From the NCBI GenBank assembly GCA_030840515.1, contig JAVEEJ010000038.1, positions 1 to 8,145 of the forward strand: DNA of 8,145 bases, given 5' to 3'. The position numbers and the translations under genes are program-made. The stretch comes from Frankiaceae bacterium. Lineage in GTDB: Bacteria > Actinomycetota > Actinomycetes > JAVEEJ01. The notes below the pieces were generated by a model. It had not been told where the DNA came from. It searched no databases and saw only the letters and a list, made by a program, of their open reading frames with translations. Position 1 is the stretch's first letter. Each line of letters begins with the position of its first letter. Shown one piece after another: positions 1 through 5,942 of this stretch.

Positions 1-509
1 GCGAACTCGTCGAGCTGCTGGCGCGAGAGCCCCCACTGCTCGGCGATCATCTCGGCCCCGATCCCCTGGTTGGGCATCTCGCCGCCGTAGCGCGCGGTGT
101 AGCGCTCACCGAGCGGGTTCGCGGTGAAGCTCGAGCCCATCGGCACCCGAGACATCGACTCCACACCGCCGGCCACGGCCAGGTCGTACTGCCCTGAGAT
201 CACACCGGCGGCGGCGAAGTGCACAGCCTGTTGGGACGAGCCGCACTGCCGGTCGACCGTGGTGCCCGGCACCGTCTCCGGCCAGCCCGCGGAGAGGACC
301 GCCGTACGCGCGATGTCGAAGGTCTGCTCCCCGATCTGGGACACGCAGCCCCAGATGACGTCGTCGACGCCGGCCGGGTCGATGCCGCTGCGCTCGGCCA
401 AGGCCTGCAGCACGTGGGCGGACAGGTCTGCCGGGTGGACGCCGGCGAGCCCGCCGTTGCGCTTGCCGACAGGGGTACGGACAGCTTCGACGATGACGGC
501 GTCGCGCAC
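1..509 (-). CDS. Thiolase (acetyl-CoA C-acetyltransferase family), N-terminal part; 3' end beyond the window
   Basis: Thiolases either split a 3-ketoacyl-CoA with CoA (beta-oxidation) or condense two acyl-CoAs, in the cytoplasm. Seen here are the first 169 residues. They include the family N-terminus (EAVRTPVGKRNGGL, residues 8-21), the active-site segment DRQCGSSQQA with Cys at residue 89, which matches the canonical nucleophile position, and GGVESMSRVPMG at 114-125. The family is about 390-400 residues long, so the His/Cys catalytic C-terminal half lies outside the window. The GTG start at 509 is chosen because GGAGG lies 5 nt upstream (515-519) and the protein then begins exactly where thiolases do. 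It lies 54 nt downstream of the PKD-protein gene on the same strand, so read-through is possible, but no functional link is evident. The DRQCGSSQQA context resembles the degradative/steroid-type thiolases (FadA5-like) in actinobacteria. Substrate cannot be assigned. Confidence 0.95.
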   Translation of the reverse strand, partial: MRDAVIVEAVRTPVGKRNGGLAGVHPADLSAHVLQALAERSGIDPAGVDDVIWGCVSQIGEQTFDIARTAVLSAGWPETVPGTTVDRQCGSSQQAVHFAAAGVISGQYDLAVAGGVESMSRVPMGSSFTANPLGERYTARYGGEMPNQGIGAEMIAEQWGLSRQQLDEF

Positions 510-563
510 GGTGGCCTCCAGCAGGCGAAACAAGCGGTCAGCCCTAGTGGACCACGACCCGAA

Positions 564-1613
564 TCAGAAGCTGATGCTGCCCTTGGACACGGCCTGCTGC
601 TGGTCGGCTCCATCGCAACCGACCGAGGAGACGGTCACCTTCACCACGTAGGTGCCCGCCTTCTTGTACGTGTGCGAGAAGACCGGGTGCACCGCCCACG
701 ACTGGTCGTTCGGGTAGGTCGCGCCGGAGTGGTCGCTGCAGTCCGACAGCGGACGGGTGAAGACGCCGTGCGTCGACCCGTCGCCCCAGTCCACCTCGAC
801 CCGGTTGACGAAGCCGTCGCTGTCCGCGCTGTCGCCGGAGACGTCGAGGTGGCGGTGCGCACGGTCGCGGGCCGCGGTGGCCTTGAGGAAGCCCGGCGCG
901 GCAGGGCCGTTGGAGGTCAGGGTGGCGTCAGGACCGACCTGCACGGAGAAGCTTCTCGACGCGTCCTCGAACGCAGCGGAGTCCGGACGGCACCGCGGTC
1001 CGCTCGAGGACGCCTGCACCTTGACGGTGTAGGGACCTGGGGTGCGCCACGCATGGTGAATCGCCACGGTGGTGTCCGACGGGTGGGGCGAGTACGGCGC
1101 CGGCGGTGCTGTCGGGGACGGGTAGATCGCGCACGTGACCATGCCGACCGGTTCGTGCTTCCAGCTCGTTCCGTCGCCCCAGTCGACGCTGGTCACAGAG
1201 CCGGCGCCGTCGCCGTCGCGCAGCCGAACGGACAGCACGTACGCCGTCTGGGTCGTGCCGGCCGTGGCCGGCTTCATCGTGGTGGTGATGGTCAGCGGCG
1301 GGTAGCTCGTGGTCGGCGTCGCGAAGGGGTAGCTGCGCGGGCTCGTCGTCGGTCCGGGCGTGCTCGCGCCCGGTGTCGGGGTCAGCGTCGCTGAAGGCGC
1401 TGGGGGAGTCGGCGTACTCGTAGCCGTGGGCTCCGCGCTCGCCGACGGAGCCGCCGTCAGCTCAGGACCGGGCGTGCTCGGGGCGGCGGTGGGGAGCGAG
1501 CTGGTGCTGGGGGAGGAGTCGTGGCCGAGCAGGTAGGCCACGGCGAAGGCGAGTACGGCGAGCACCGCCGCGCCCACCAGGCCGCCGAGCACGCCGATCC
1601 GAGCAGTCGTCAT
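564..1613 (-). CDS. Membrane-anchored protein with Pro/Thr/Ser stalk and two PKD-like repeats
   Basis: No enzyme signature is seen; this looks like a surface protein of 349 residues. Residues 5-29 form one hydrophobic segment without a clear AxA or lipobox site, so a signal anchor with the C-terminus outside is likely. Residues 31-110 are a low-complexity Pro/Thr/Ser/Ala linker, as in wall-spanning stalks. Two PKD-like repeats follow, each carrying DWGDG (144-148 and 275-279) and ending in the PKD beta-strand signature (GPYTVKV 193-199; HTYKKAGTYVVKV 314-326). Each repeat has two cysteines (161/208 and 292/333), with the first exactly 17 residues after the Asp of DWGDG in both, suggesting a disulfide per repeat. 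The ATG at 1613 is preferred over longer in-frame options because AGGAGGGGAGGGG lies just upstream and the hydrophobic segment starts there. PKD domains usually mediate protein or glycan binding; the actual ligand is unknown. Confidence 0.85.
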   Translation of the reverse strand: MTTARIGVLGGLVGAAVLAVLAFAVAYLLGHDSSPSTSSLPTAAPSTPGPELTAAPSASAEPTATSTPTPPAPSATLTPTPGASTPGPTTSPRSYPFATPTTSYPPLTITTTMKPATAGTTQTAYVLSVRLRDGDGAGSVTSVDWGDGTSWKHEPVGMVTCAIYPSPTAPPAPYSPHPSDTTVAIHHAWRTPGPYTVKVQASSSGPRCRPDSAAFEDASRSFSVQVGPDATLTSNGPAAPGFLKATAARDRAHRHLDVSGDSADSDGFVNRVEVDWGDGSTHGVFTRPLSDCSDHSGATYPNDQSWAVHPVFSHTYKKAGTYVVKVTVSSVGCDGADQQQAVSKGSISF

Positions 1614-1639
1614 GGCCCCTCCCCTCCTCGCAGTATGGG

Positions 1640-1651
1640 GACGGAACCGTC
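1640..1651. promoter_or_regulatory. Short inverted repeat in a divergent intergenic region
   Basis: The 81-bp gap between the PKD-protein start (1613, minus) and the Asp-box-protein start (1695, plus) must hold both promoters. It contains GACGG-AA-CCGTC, a perfect 5-bp inverted repeat with a 2-nt centre. On the minus strand a weak -10-like CATACT (1632-1637) sits next to it. It could be an operator, but at this length and base composition chance is a fair alternative. Confidence 0.2.
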
Positions 1652-1694
1652 GCCTCGTGGCAGGACTCGCGCATTGGGCGGCGAAGTCCGGCGC

Positions 1695-3008
1695 ATGGCC
1701 GTGTCTCCCAGCAAGTCGTTGGTCCTCGTTTGTGCCGCCGGTGGCGTCCTCGCCGCGCTGGCCGCTCCCGGCCAGGCCGCCTCGGCGCCGCGCGGCTGGG
1801 CCAAGCCCGTGTTGGTCAGCAAGACGCTCGCCCACCGCGAGACGAGCCTGGTGCTCGACCCCACGAACGTGCGCAACCAGATGATCTGCGACCCGTCGGG
1901 CGTGCCGTCCGTGGACCACGGCCAGTCCTACTTCCACCGCAGCTCAGACGGCGGCCGGACCTGGCACGAGCAGAACGTCGAGGGTGCGACGGACCTGCGT
2001 CAGGCGACGTTCGAGGGCGGCGACTGCGACGTCGCGATCGACCGCGCGGGGACGATGTACAGCGCCGACACCTGGCTGGGCGACCTGTCGGTCGGCCACA
2101 GCACCGACCATGGCAAGACCTGGGACGGGACGCCCCTGTCGGGCACCAGCCCGATCATCGACCGTCCCTGGCTGGTCGGGGGAGCGCCGGGCACGGTGTA
2201 CCTGAGCTACCACGACCTGCAGTGCTGCAGCCCCGCCGCGATGTGGTTCACCAAGTCCACCGACTACGGCAAGACCTTCAGCCCGGCCGTGCCCATCACG
2301 ACGGCCAACACCGACGGTGCGTTCATCTGGGAGGGCAACTTCGTCGTCGCCCCCAACGGCAAGGACATCTACCTCGTCTACTCCCGCCGCAGCTCGATCA
2401 ACGGCATCTCCGCCGGGGTCGACACCGAGTCGCCAATGTCGCTGTGGCTGGCCTCGTCGCACGACGCCGGCACCACCTGGACCTCTTCGAGGATCACCAA
2501 CCTCCCGGTGGAGACGTCGACGATCTATCCGGCGATCGGCCTCGACAAGGGCGGCTACCTGCACGTCGTGTGGTCGATGAAGTCCAGCAAGGGCAACCCG
2601 GTCTTCTACACCTACTCCGCCAACGCCGGCCGCACCTGGCGCTCAGCGGTTCCGCTGAACCCCGGCCATGTCGGCTGGGCGCCGTGGATCGTCGGCGGCC
2701 ACCACCGCGGCGAGGCGGCTGTCGCCTGGCTCGGCAGCCCCGACCCGGCGGCGACGCAGAGCACTGTCTCGCCCTGGTACTTCGACTGGGCGCGAGTCAC
2801 GGTCGGTGCCTCCGGCAAGCCGGCGATCCGCACCGGCTCCACGACCAAGTCGCCGCTGTGGGAGGGCAAGCAGACCGAGCCCGAGTTCGAGATGGTCGCG
2901 CTCGATGCCAAGGGGCTGATGCACCTCGGCATGAGCATCTACCAGGGCAGGCCCAACGGGGGCGCGTGGTCGGTGTGGAACCAGACGGAGACGAGTACGT
3001 CGCACTGA
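1695..3008 (+). CDS. Secreted sialidase/BNR-type beta-propeller protein with five Asp boxes
   Basis: The protein has 437 residues. An N-terminal export signal is visible: Lys7, hydrophobic stretch 8-24, and an Ala-rich cleavage region near 24-31. Five Asp-box motifs (S-x-D-x-G-x-T-W type) occur at 83-90 (SSDGGRTW), 136-143 (STDHGKTW), 188-195 (STDYGKTF), 255-262 (SHDAGTTW) and 308-315 (SANAGRTW). In sialidases these sit in turns between beta-propeller blades. Cysteines at 65, 111, 177 and 178 include an adjacent pair in LQCCSPAA. Asp boxes also occur in non-sialidase propellers, and I cannot securely place the Arg triad or Tyr/Glu nucleophile, so glycosidase activity is only possible. The start is uncertain: ATG 1695 gives a normal signal peptide but has no good Shine-Dalgarno; GTG 1701 and ATG 1635 are alternatives. 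It is divergent from the PKD protein and ends 75 nt before znuA. Confidence 0.8.
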   Translation: MAVSPSKSLVLVCAAGGVLAALAAPGQAASAPRGWAKPVLVSKTLAHRETSLVLDPTNVRNQMICDPSGVPSVDHGQSYFHRSSDGGRTWHEQNVEGATDLRQATFEGGDCDVAIDRAGTMYSADTWLGDLSVGHSTDHGKTWDGTPLSGTSPIIDRPWLVGGAPGTVYLSYHDLQCCSPAAMWFTKSTDYGKTFSPAVPITTANTDGAFIWEGNFVVAPNGKDIYLVYSRRSSINGISAGVDTESPMSLWLASSHDAGTTWTSSRITNLPVETSTIYPAIGLDKGGYLHVVWSMKSSKGNPVFYTYSANAGRTWRSAVPLNPGHVGWAPWIVGGHHRGEAAVAWLGSPDPAATQSTVSPWYFDWARVTVGASGKPAIRTGSTTKSPLWEGKQTEPEFEMVALDAKGLMHLGMSIYQGRPNGGAWSVWNQTETSTSH

Positions 3009-3035
3009 GGCTGCCCCCGTACGTCAGGCGACCGC

Positions 3036-3071
3036 CCGCATATCGGTTTTGACAACGGTTTTCATATGCGG
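3036..3071. repeat. Outer 7-bp inverted repeat enclosing the Zur box
   Basis: CCGCATA (3036-3042) and TATGCGG (3065-3071) are perfect reverse complements separated by 22 nt. They enclose the Zur-box-like palindrome, but their centre (about 3053.5) differs from the Zur-box centre (3057). Inside, CGGTTTT occurs twice as a direct repeat (3044-3050 and 3056-3062). These could be extra half-sites for a second Zur dimer, or coincidental. Confidence 0.45.
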
Positions 3072-3077
3072 TTGGGT
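3049..3077 (+). promoter_or_regulatory. Candidate sigma-70-type promoter of the znu operon
   Basis: TTGACA at 3049-3054 is a perfect -35 consensus. A weak -10 candidate, TTGGGT (3072-3077), follows at 17 bp. It would place the transcription start near 3084, which is the preferred znuA ATG, so the mRNA may be leaderless. The -35 overlaps the Zur box, which would explain repression by steric block. The -10 match is poor, so this is a model only. Confidence 0.35.
3050..3064. promoter_or_regulatory. Zur-box-like operator
   Basis: TGACAAC-G-GTTTTCA is a 7-1-7 palindrome with six of seven arm pairs matching. It fits the actinobacterial Zur-box pattern (TGAnAAtnaTTnTCA type), recalled from Mycobacterium and Streptomyces. 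It lies 19 nt upstream of the preferred znuA start and heads an operon that itself encodes a Fur-family regulator. This AT-rich core stands out against the GC-rich surroundings. Zn-loaded Zur binding here would repress znuACB-zur when zinc is sufficient. Confidence 0.8.
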
Positions 3078-3083
3078 GCGGTC

Positions 3084-3983
3084 ATGCGACGCGCCCTGTC
3101 TACCGTCCTCGCTCCCGCACTCCTGACCGCGTGCCTCACCGCCTGCAGCAACAGCACCGCTGGGAGTAGTGGCAGCATCGACGTGGTGGCCGGCTTCTAC
3201 CCGCTGGTGTTCCTCGCTGAGCGCATCGGGGGCATCCACGTGACGGTGAAAGACCTCACGCCTGCGGGAGCTGAGCCACATGACATCGAGCTCACGGCGC
3301 ACGACGTCGTGAAGGTCCGCGAGGCTGACCTGGTGCTCTACCTGCACGGGCTCGCACCCGCGGTCGACGAGGCGGCCGGCGAGAGCAAGCACGCGCTCGA
3401 TGTCGCCGCGGTCACCGACCAGGTGTCCGGTTACAGCGCGATCGAAGAGGGCGAGAAGTCCAAGGACACCGGGCTCGACCCCCACGTCTGGCTCGACCTG
3501 CAGCGCATGGGCGCGATCGCGACCGCGGTCCGGGACAGGCTGGTGGCCGCGGATGCCGCGCACGCCGACGACTACCGGCAGAACGCGAGCACGCTCGCCG
3601 CGGAGCTCTTCGCACTCGACGCCGACTTCAAGACCGGGCTGGCGCACTGCGCACGCAAGGACATCGTCACCTCGCACAACGCCTTCGGCTATCTCGCTCG
3701 GCGCTACGGGCTGACCCAGGTCGGGATCAGCGGCCTGGTGCCGGACGCCGAACCGGCGCCCGGTCGGCTGGCCGAGGTGACGGACTACGCCCGGCACAAC
3801 CACGTCACCACGATCTACTTCGAGTCGATCGTCTCGCCCAAGGTGGCGCAGACTGTCGCTAACAGCATCGGGGCCAGGACGGCCGTGCTCGACCCGATCG
3901 AGAGCAAGCCGCGCGGGGGCGACTACCTCGACGGCATGCGGCGCAACCTCGCCGCTCTCAGAGCAGGACTGGGGTGCGGATGA
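3084..3983 (+). CDS. znuA: Zinc ABC transporter substrate-binding lipoprotein ZnuA
   Basis: This is the extracytoplasmic Zn2+-binding component (cluster A-I / cluster 9 family), 299 residues. A lipoprotein signal is seen: MRR, hydrophobic 4-20, with LTAC at both 14-17 and 18-21; Cys21 followed by SNS is the more usual lipidation site. The metal ligands of the family are recognisable: His66 (AEPHDIE), His134 (DPHVWLD), His198 (TSHNAFGYLARRYG) and Asp270 (VLDPIE). The flexible loop before DPHVW, often long and His-rich in ZnuA, is short and acidic with no His (119-129). Cys189 and Cys298 may pair. ATG 3084 is preferred because it gives a compact signal peptide and suits the promoter model; ATG 3066, one base after the Zur box, adds six residues. 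Neither has a clear Shine-Dalgarno. Its stop overlaps the znuC start (ATGA). Mn2+ is a weaker alternative substrate given Zur and the operator. Confidence 0.93.
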   Translation: MRRALSTVLAPALLTACLTACSNSTAGSSGSIDVVAGFYPLVFLAERIGGIHVTVKDLTPAGAEPHDIELTAHDVVKVREADLVLYLHGLAPAVDEAAGESKHALDVAAVTDQVSGYSAIEEGEKSKDTGLDPHVWLDLQRMGAIATAVRDRLVAADAAHADDYRQNASTLAAELFALDADFKTGLAHCARKDIVTSHNAFGYLARRYGLTQVGISGLVPDAEPAPGRLAEVTDYARHNHVTTIYFESIVSPKVAQTVANSIGARTAVLDPIESKPRGGDYLDGMRRNLAALRAGLGCG

Positions 3984-4726
3984 GCGAACGGCTAGCGATG
4001 GTGGACGTCTGCGTGGACCGCGGTGGGCGCCCGGTGCTGCATGACGTGTCGTTGACGGTCGCCGACGGCGAGACGGTGGCCGTGCTCGGTCCCAACGGCG
4101 CCGGGAAGTCCAGCCTCGTCCGCGTCGCGCTCGGTTTGCTGCCGCTGCGGTCCGGATCAGTGCGGTTGTTCGCGACGCCGCTGGCCGGCTTCCACGACTG
4201 GTCCCGCATCGGCTGGGTCCCGCAGCGGACGACCGCGACGACCGGGGTGCCCGCCACCGCCATGGAGGTGGTGGGGACGGGGTTGATCGGCAGCCCGCGG
4301 GTGCCGCGCGGCGAACGGCACCGCGTCGTGCACGAGGCGTTGAGCACGGTTGGCCTCATCGACAGGTGCGATGACCCGGTGGCCTCGCTGTCGGGCGGCC
4401 AGCAGCAGCGCGTGCTCATCGCCCGGGCGCTGGTCGGCTCCCCTGAGCTGCTGGTGCTCGACGAGCCGACCGCGGGGGTGGACAGCGAGTCGCAGCAGGC
4501 GTTCGCCGTCGCGCTGGAAGCGGTGCACGCCAGCGGGACGACGGTTCTGCTCGTCGCGCACGAGCTCGGTCCCCTCGCGCCGCTGATCAGCCGGGCCGTG
4601 ATCCTGCGCGCGGGAAGGGTCGAGTACGACGGCCCTCCGCCTGCGCACGTCGTCCCGGACCACGACCACGTGCACCCACATGACGAGGAGAGGAACGAGA
4701 TGCCTTCGGTGTGGCGACCGTGGTGA
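3980..4726 (+). CDS. znuC: Zinc ABC transporter ATP-binding protein ZnuC, with His-rich tail
   Basis: This cytoplasmic ATPase drives ZnuB. In its 248 residues the full ABC set is seen: Walker A GPNGAGKS (37-44), Q-loop Gln82, signature LSGGQQ (137-142), Walker B LLVLDEP (157-163) and H-loop His194. The C-terminal tail (223-234) holds five His and two Asp in HVVPDHDHVHPHD, a likely zinc-binding segment; such tails occur in zinc importers and may sense or buffer metal (inference). The start ATG 3980 overlaps the znuA stop as ATGA; GTG 3974 is a minor alternative. The last codons contain GAGGAGAGG (4685-4693) followed at normal spacing by an in-frame ATG (4700), so the 3' end doubles as a translation-initiation region leading to znuB. 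Confidence 0.95.
   Translation: MSERLAMVDVCVDRGGRPVLHDVSLTVADGETVAVLGPNGAGKSSLVRVALGLLPLRSGSVRLFATPLAGFHDWSRIGWVPQRTTATTGVPATAMEVVGTGLIGSPRVPRGERHRVVHEALSTVGLIDRCDDPVASLSGGQQQRVLIARALVGSPELLVLDEPTAGVDSESQQAFAVALEAVHASGTTVLLVAHELGPLAPLISRAVILRAGRVEYDGPPPAHVVPDHDHVHPHDEERNEMPSVWRPW
4685..4726 (+). promoter_or_regulatory. Internal ribosome-binding site and 8-codon reading frame at the end of znuC
   Basis: GAGGAGAGG (4685-4693) is the clearest Shine-Dalgarno in the operon. The ATG 6 nt after it (4700) is in the znuC frame and encodes only MPSVWRPW before the znuC stop (TGA 4724-4726). That stop overlaps a GTG in the znuB frame (GTGA, 4723-4726). Ribosomes loading at 4700 would terminate where znuB begins and could reinitiate there, making znuB translation partly independent of full-length znuC translation. 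The sequence elements are seen; the role is inferred. Confidence 0.45.
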
Positions 4727-5538
4727 CCCTGCTGCACTACGACTTCATGCGGCGGGCGCTGATCGCGGCGCTGCTGGTGGGAGTCGCGGCCCCCAGCATC
4801 GGCACGTTCCTCGTCGCCCGCCGGCAGGCGCTGATGGGTGACGGCATCGGGCACGTGGCGCTGACTGGTGTCGCGCTGGGCTTCCTGCTCAACACCGCGC
4901 CGTTCGTGACAGCAGTGCTCACCGCCGCGGCCGGAGCGCTGCTCATCGAGTGGGTGCGCGCCCGAGGTCGGGCCTCCGGCGATGTCGCGCTCGCCCTGCT
5001 CTTCTACGGCGGCATCGCCGGTGGCGTGCTGCTTATCGGACTGTCACCGGGCGGGAGCAACGCGACCTTGCTCTCCTACCTTTTCGGGTCGCTCACCAGC
5101 GTCTCGCGCGGCGACCTCACGGCGATGGCGGCACTCACTGCCGCCGTGCTGCTCGTGGTCGCCGTACTCGCACGCCTGCTCTTCGCGGTCAGCTATGACG
5201 AGGAGTTCGCGGCCGTTCGTGGTGTGCCCACGCGTTGGCTGGGTTCGCTGCTGGCGGTAATGGCGGCGGTGACCATCACGGTCGCGATGCGCGTGGTGGG
5301 CCTGCTGCTGGTGTCGGCGTTGATGGTGGTTCCGGTCGCGACCGTGCAACTGGTGACGCACGGCTTCCGGCAGACCCTGCTGGCGGCGGCCGCGGTCGGT
5401 GCCGTGACCAGCGTCGTCGGCGTGGTCATCGCCTTCTACGCCGACGTGGCTCCTGGCGCGTGCATCGTGGTGACGACGATCGGCGTGTACGCCCTCGCGT
5501 CGGCGCTTCCACCCCTGCGCACGAGGATGGCGGGATGA
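4723..5538 (+). CDS. znuB: Zinc ABC transporter permease ZnuB
   Basis: This integral-membrane subunit forms the Zn2+ channel, presumably as a dimer. The 271 residues contain about eight hydrophobic segments (roughly 10-31, 44-58, 60-76, 87-107, 133-156, 172-188, 190-211, 218-239 and 244-261; the exact count is uncertain). The family landmark ARRQALMGDGIGHVALTGVALG (starting at 32) is clear. GTG 4723 is chosen because it gives a GTGA overlap with the znuC stop, the same geometry as the other two operon junctions. GTG 4711 would add four residues and overlap by 16 nt, and has no better ribosome-binding site. The stop overlaps the zur start (ATGA). Closest alternatives are Mn/Fe permeases of the same ABC-3 family; context favours zinc. 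Confidence 0.93.
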   Translation: MTLLHYDFMRRALIAALLVGVAAPSIGTFLVARRQALMGDGIGHVALTGVALGFLLNTAPFVTAVLTAAAGALLIEWVRARGRASGDVALALLFYGGIAGGVLLIGLSPGGSNATLLSYLFGSLTSVSRGDLTAMAALTAAVLLVVAVLARLLFAVSYDEEFAAVRGVPTRWLGSLLAVMAAVTITVAMRVVGLLLVSALMVVPVATVQLVTHGFRQTLLAAAAVGAVTSVVGVVIAFYADVAPGACIVVTTIGVYALASALPPLRTRMAG

Positions 5539-5933
5539 CGGCGCCGCGCCAGACCAAGCAGCGAGCTACCGTCCTCGAGGCGCTTCGCGTGACCCCGCGG
5601 TTCGTCAGCGCACAGGAGCTGCATGGCGTGCTTCGTGCCGGGGGTGAGGGCACCGGGCTGACCACGGTCTACCGCCACCTGCAGGCCCTGGCCGCCGACG
5701 GCACGGTCGACGTGCTGCGGGCCGACGACGGCGAGTCGCTCTACCGGATCTGCGCCGACTCCGGGCACCACCACCACTTGGTCTGCCGGCACTGCGGCAC
5801 GTCGGTGGAGGTCGAGGGACCTGCCGTCGAGCGGTGGGCCGTGCGCATGGCGGAGGAGCACGGGTTCGCCGATGTGGAGCACACGTTGGAGATCTTCGGG
5901 ACGTGTGCCAGCTGCAGCCGCAAGCGCGGCTAG
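5535..5933 (+). CDS. zur: Zinc uptake regulator Zur (Fur family)
   Basis: Fur-family repressor, 132 residues, acting as a dimer that binds DNA when zinc-loaded. The N-terminal winged helix carries the recognition segment GLTTVYRHLQALAADG (41-56). The dimerisation/metal domain has HHHH (78-81), CRHC (84-87) and CASC (124-127). The two CxxC pairs make the structural zinc site, a feature shared by many Fur proteins. By analogy with M. tuberculosis Zur (from memory), Asp59, Cys73, His79 and His81 could form the regulatory site and His78, His80, Glu99 and His116 a third site. Start ATG 5535 overlaps the znuB stop; GAGGATGG lies upstream at 5523-5530. The operon position and the palindrome before znuA argue for Zur over Fur, Mur or PerR. 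Being last in the operon, it should be autoregulated. Confidence 0.92.
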   Translation: MTAPRQTKQRATVLEALRVTPRFVSAQELHGVLRAGGEGTGLTTVYRHLQALAADGTVDVLRADDGESLYRICADSGHHHHLVCRHCGTSVEVEGPAVERWAVRMAEEHGFADVEHTLEIFGTCASCSRKRG

Positions 5934-5942
5934 GTTCAGCGC

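Noticed and set aside
219..1394. Long open frame on the plus strand opposite the PKD and thiolase genes
   Set aside because: Arg/Gly/Val-rich translation with no motif, typical of the antisense of GC-rich genes; the minus strand carries recognisable domains.
1614..1937. N-terminal extension of the PKD protein up to 1937
   Set aside because: It would run through the divergent promoter and the start of the Asp-box gene; the ATG at 1613 has a strong ribosome-binding site and begins the membrane anchor.
1730..3052. Second long plus-strand frame within the Asp-box gene
   Set aside because: Translation is Arg/Pro/His-rich without motifs; it shadows the frame with five Asp boxes.
3024..3803. Minus-strand frame opposite znuA
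   Set aside because: No family signature; it would lie over the Zur box and a well-supported gene.
3958..4854. Minus-strand frame opposite znuC
   Set aside because: Ser/Thr/Arg-rich shadow of the ABC ATPase gene.
3084..5538. Manganese or iron transporter instead of zinc
   Set aside because: The Zur-type regulator, Zur-box-like operator and His-rich ZnuC tail favour zinc, although sequence alone cannot fully exclude Mn2+.
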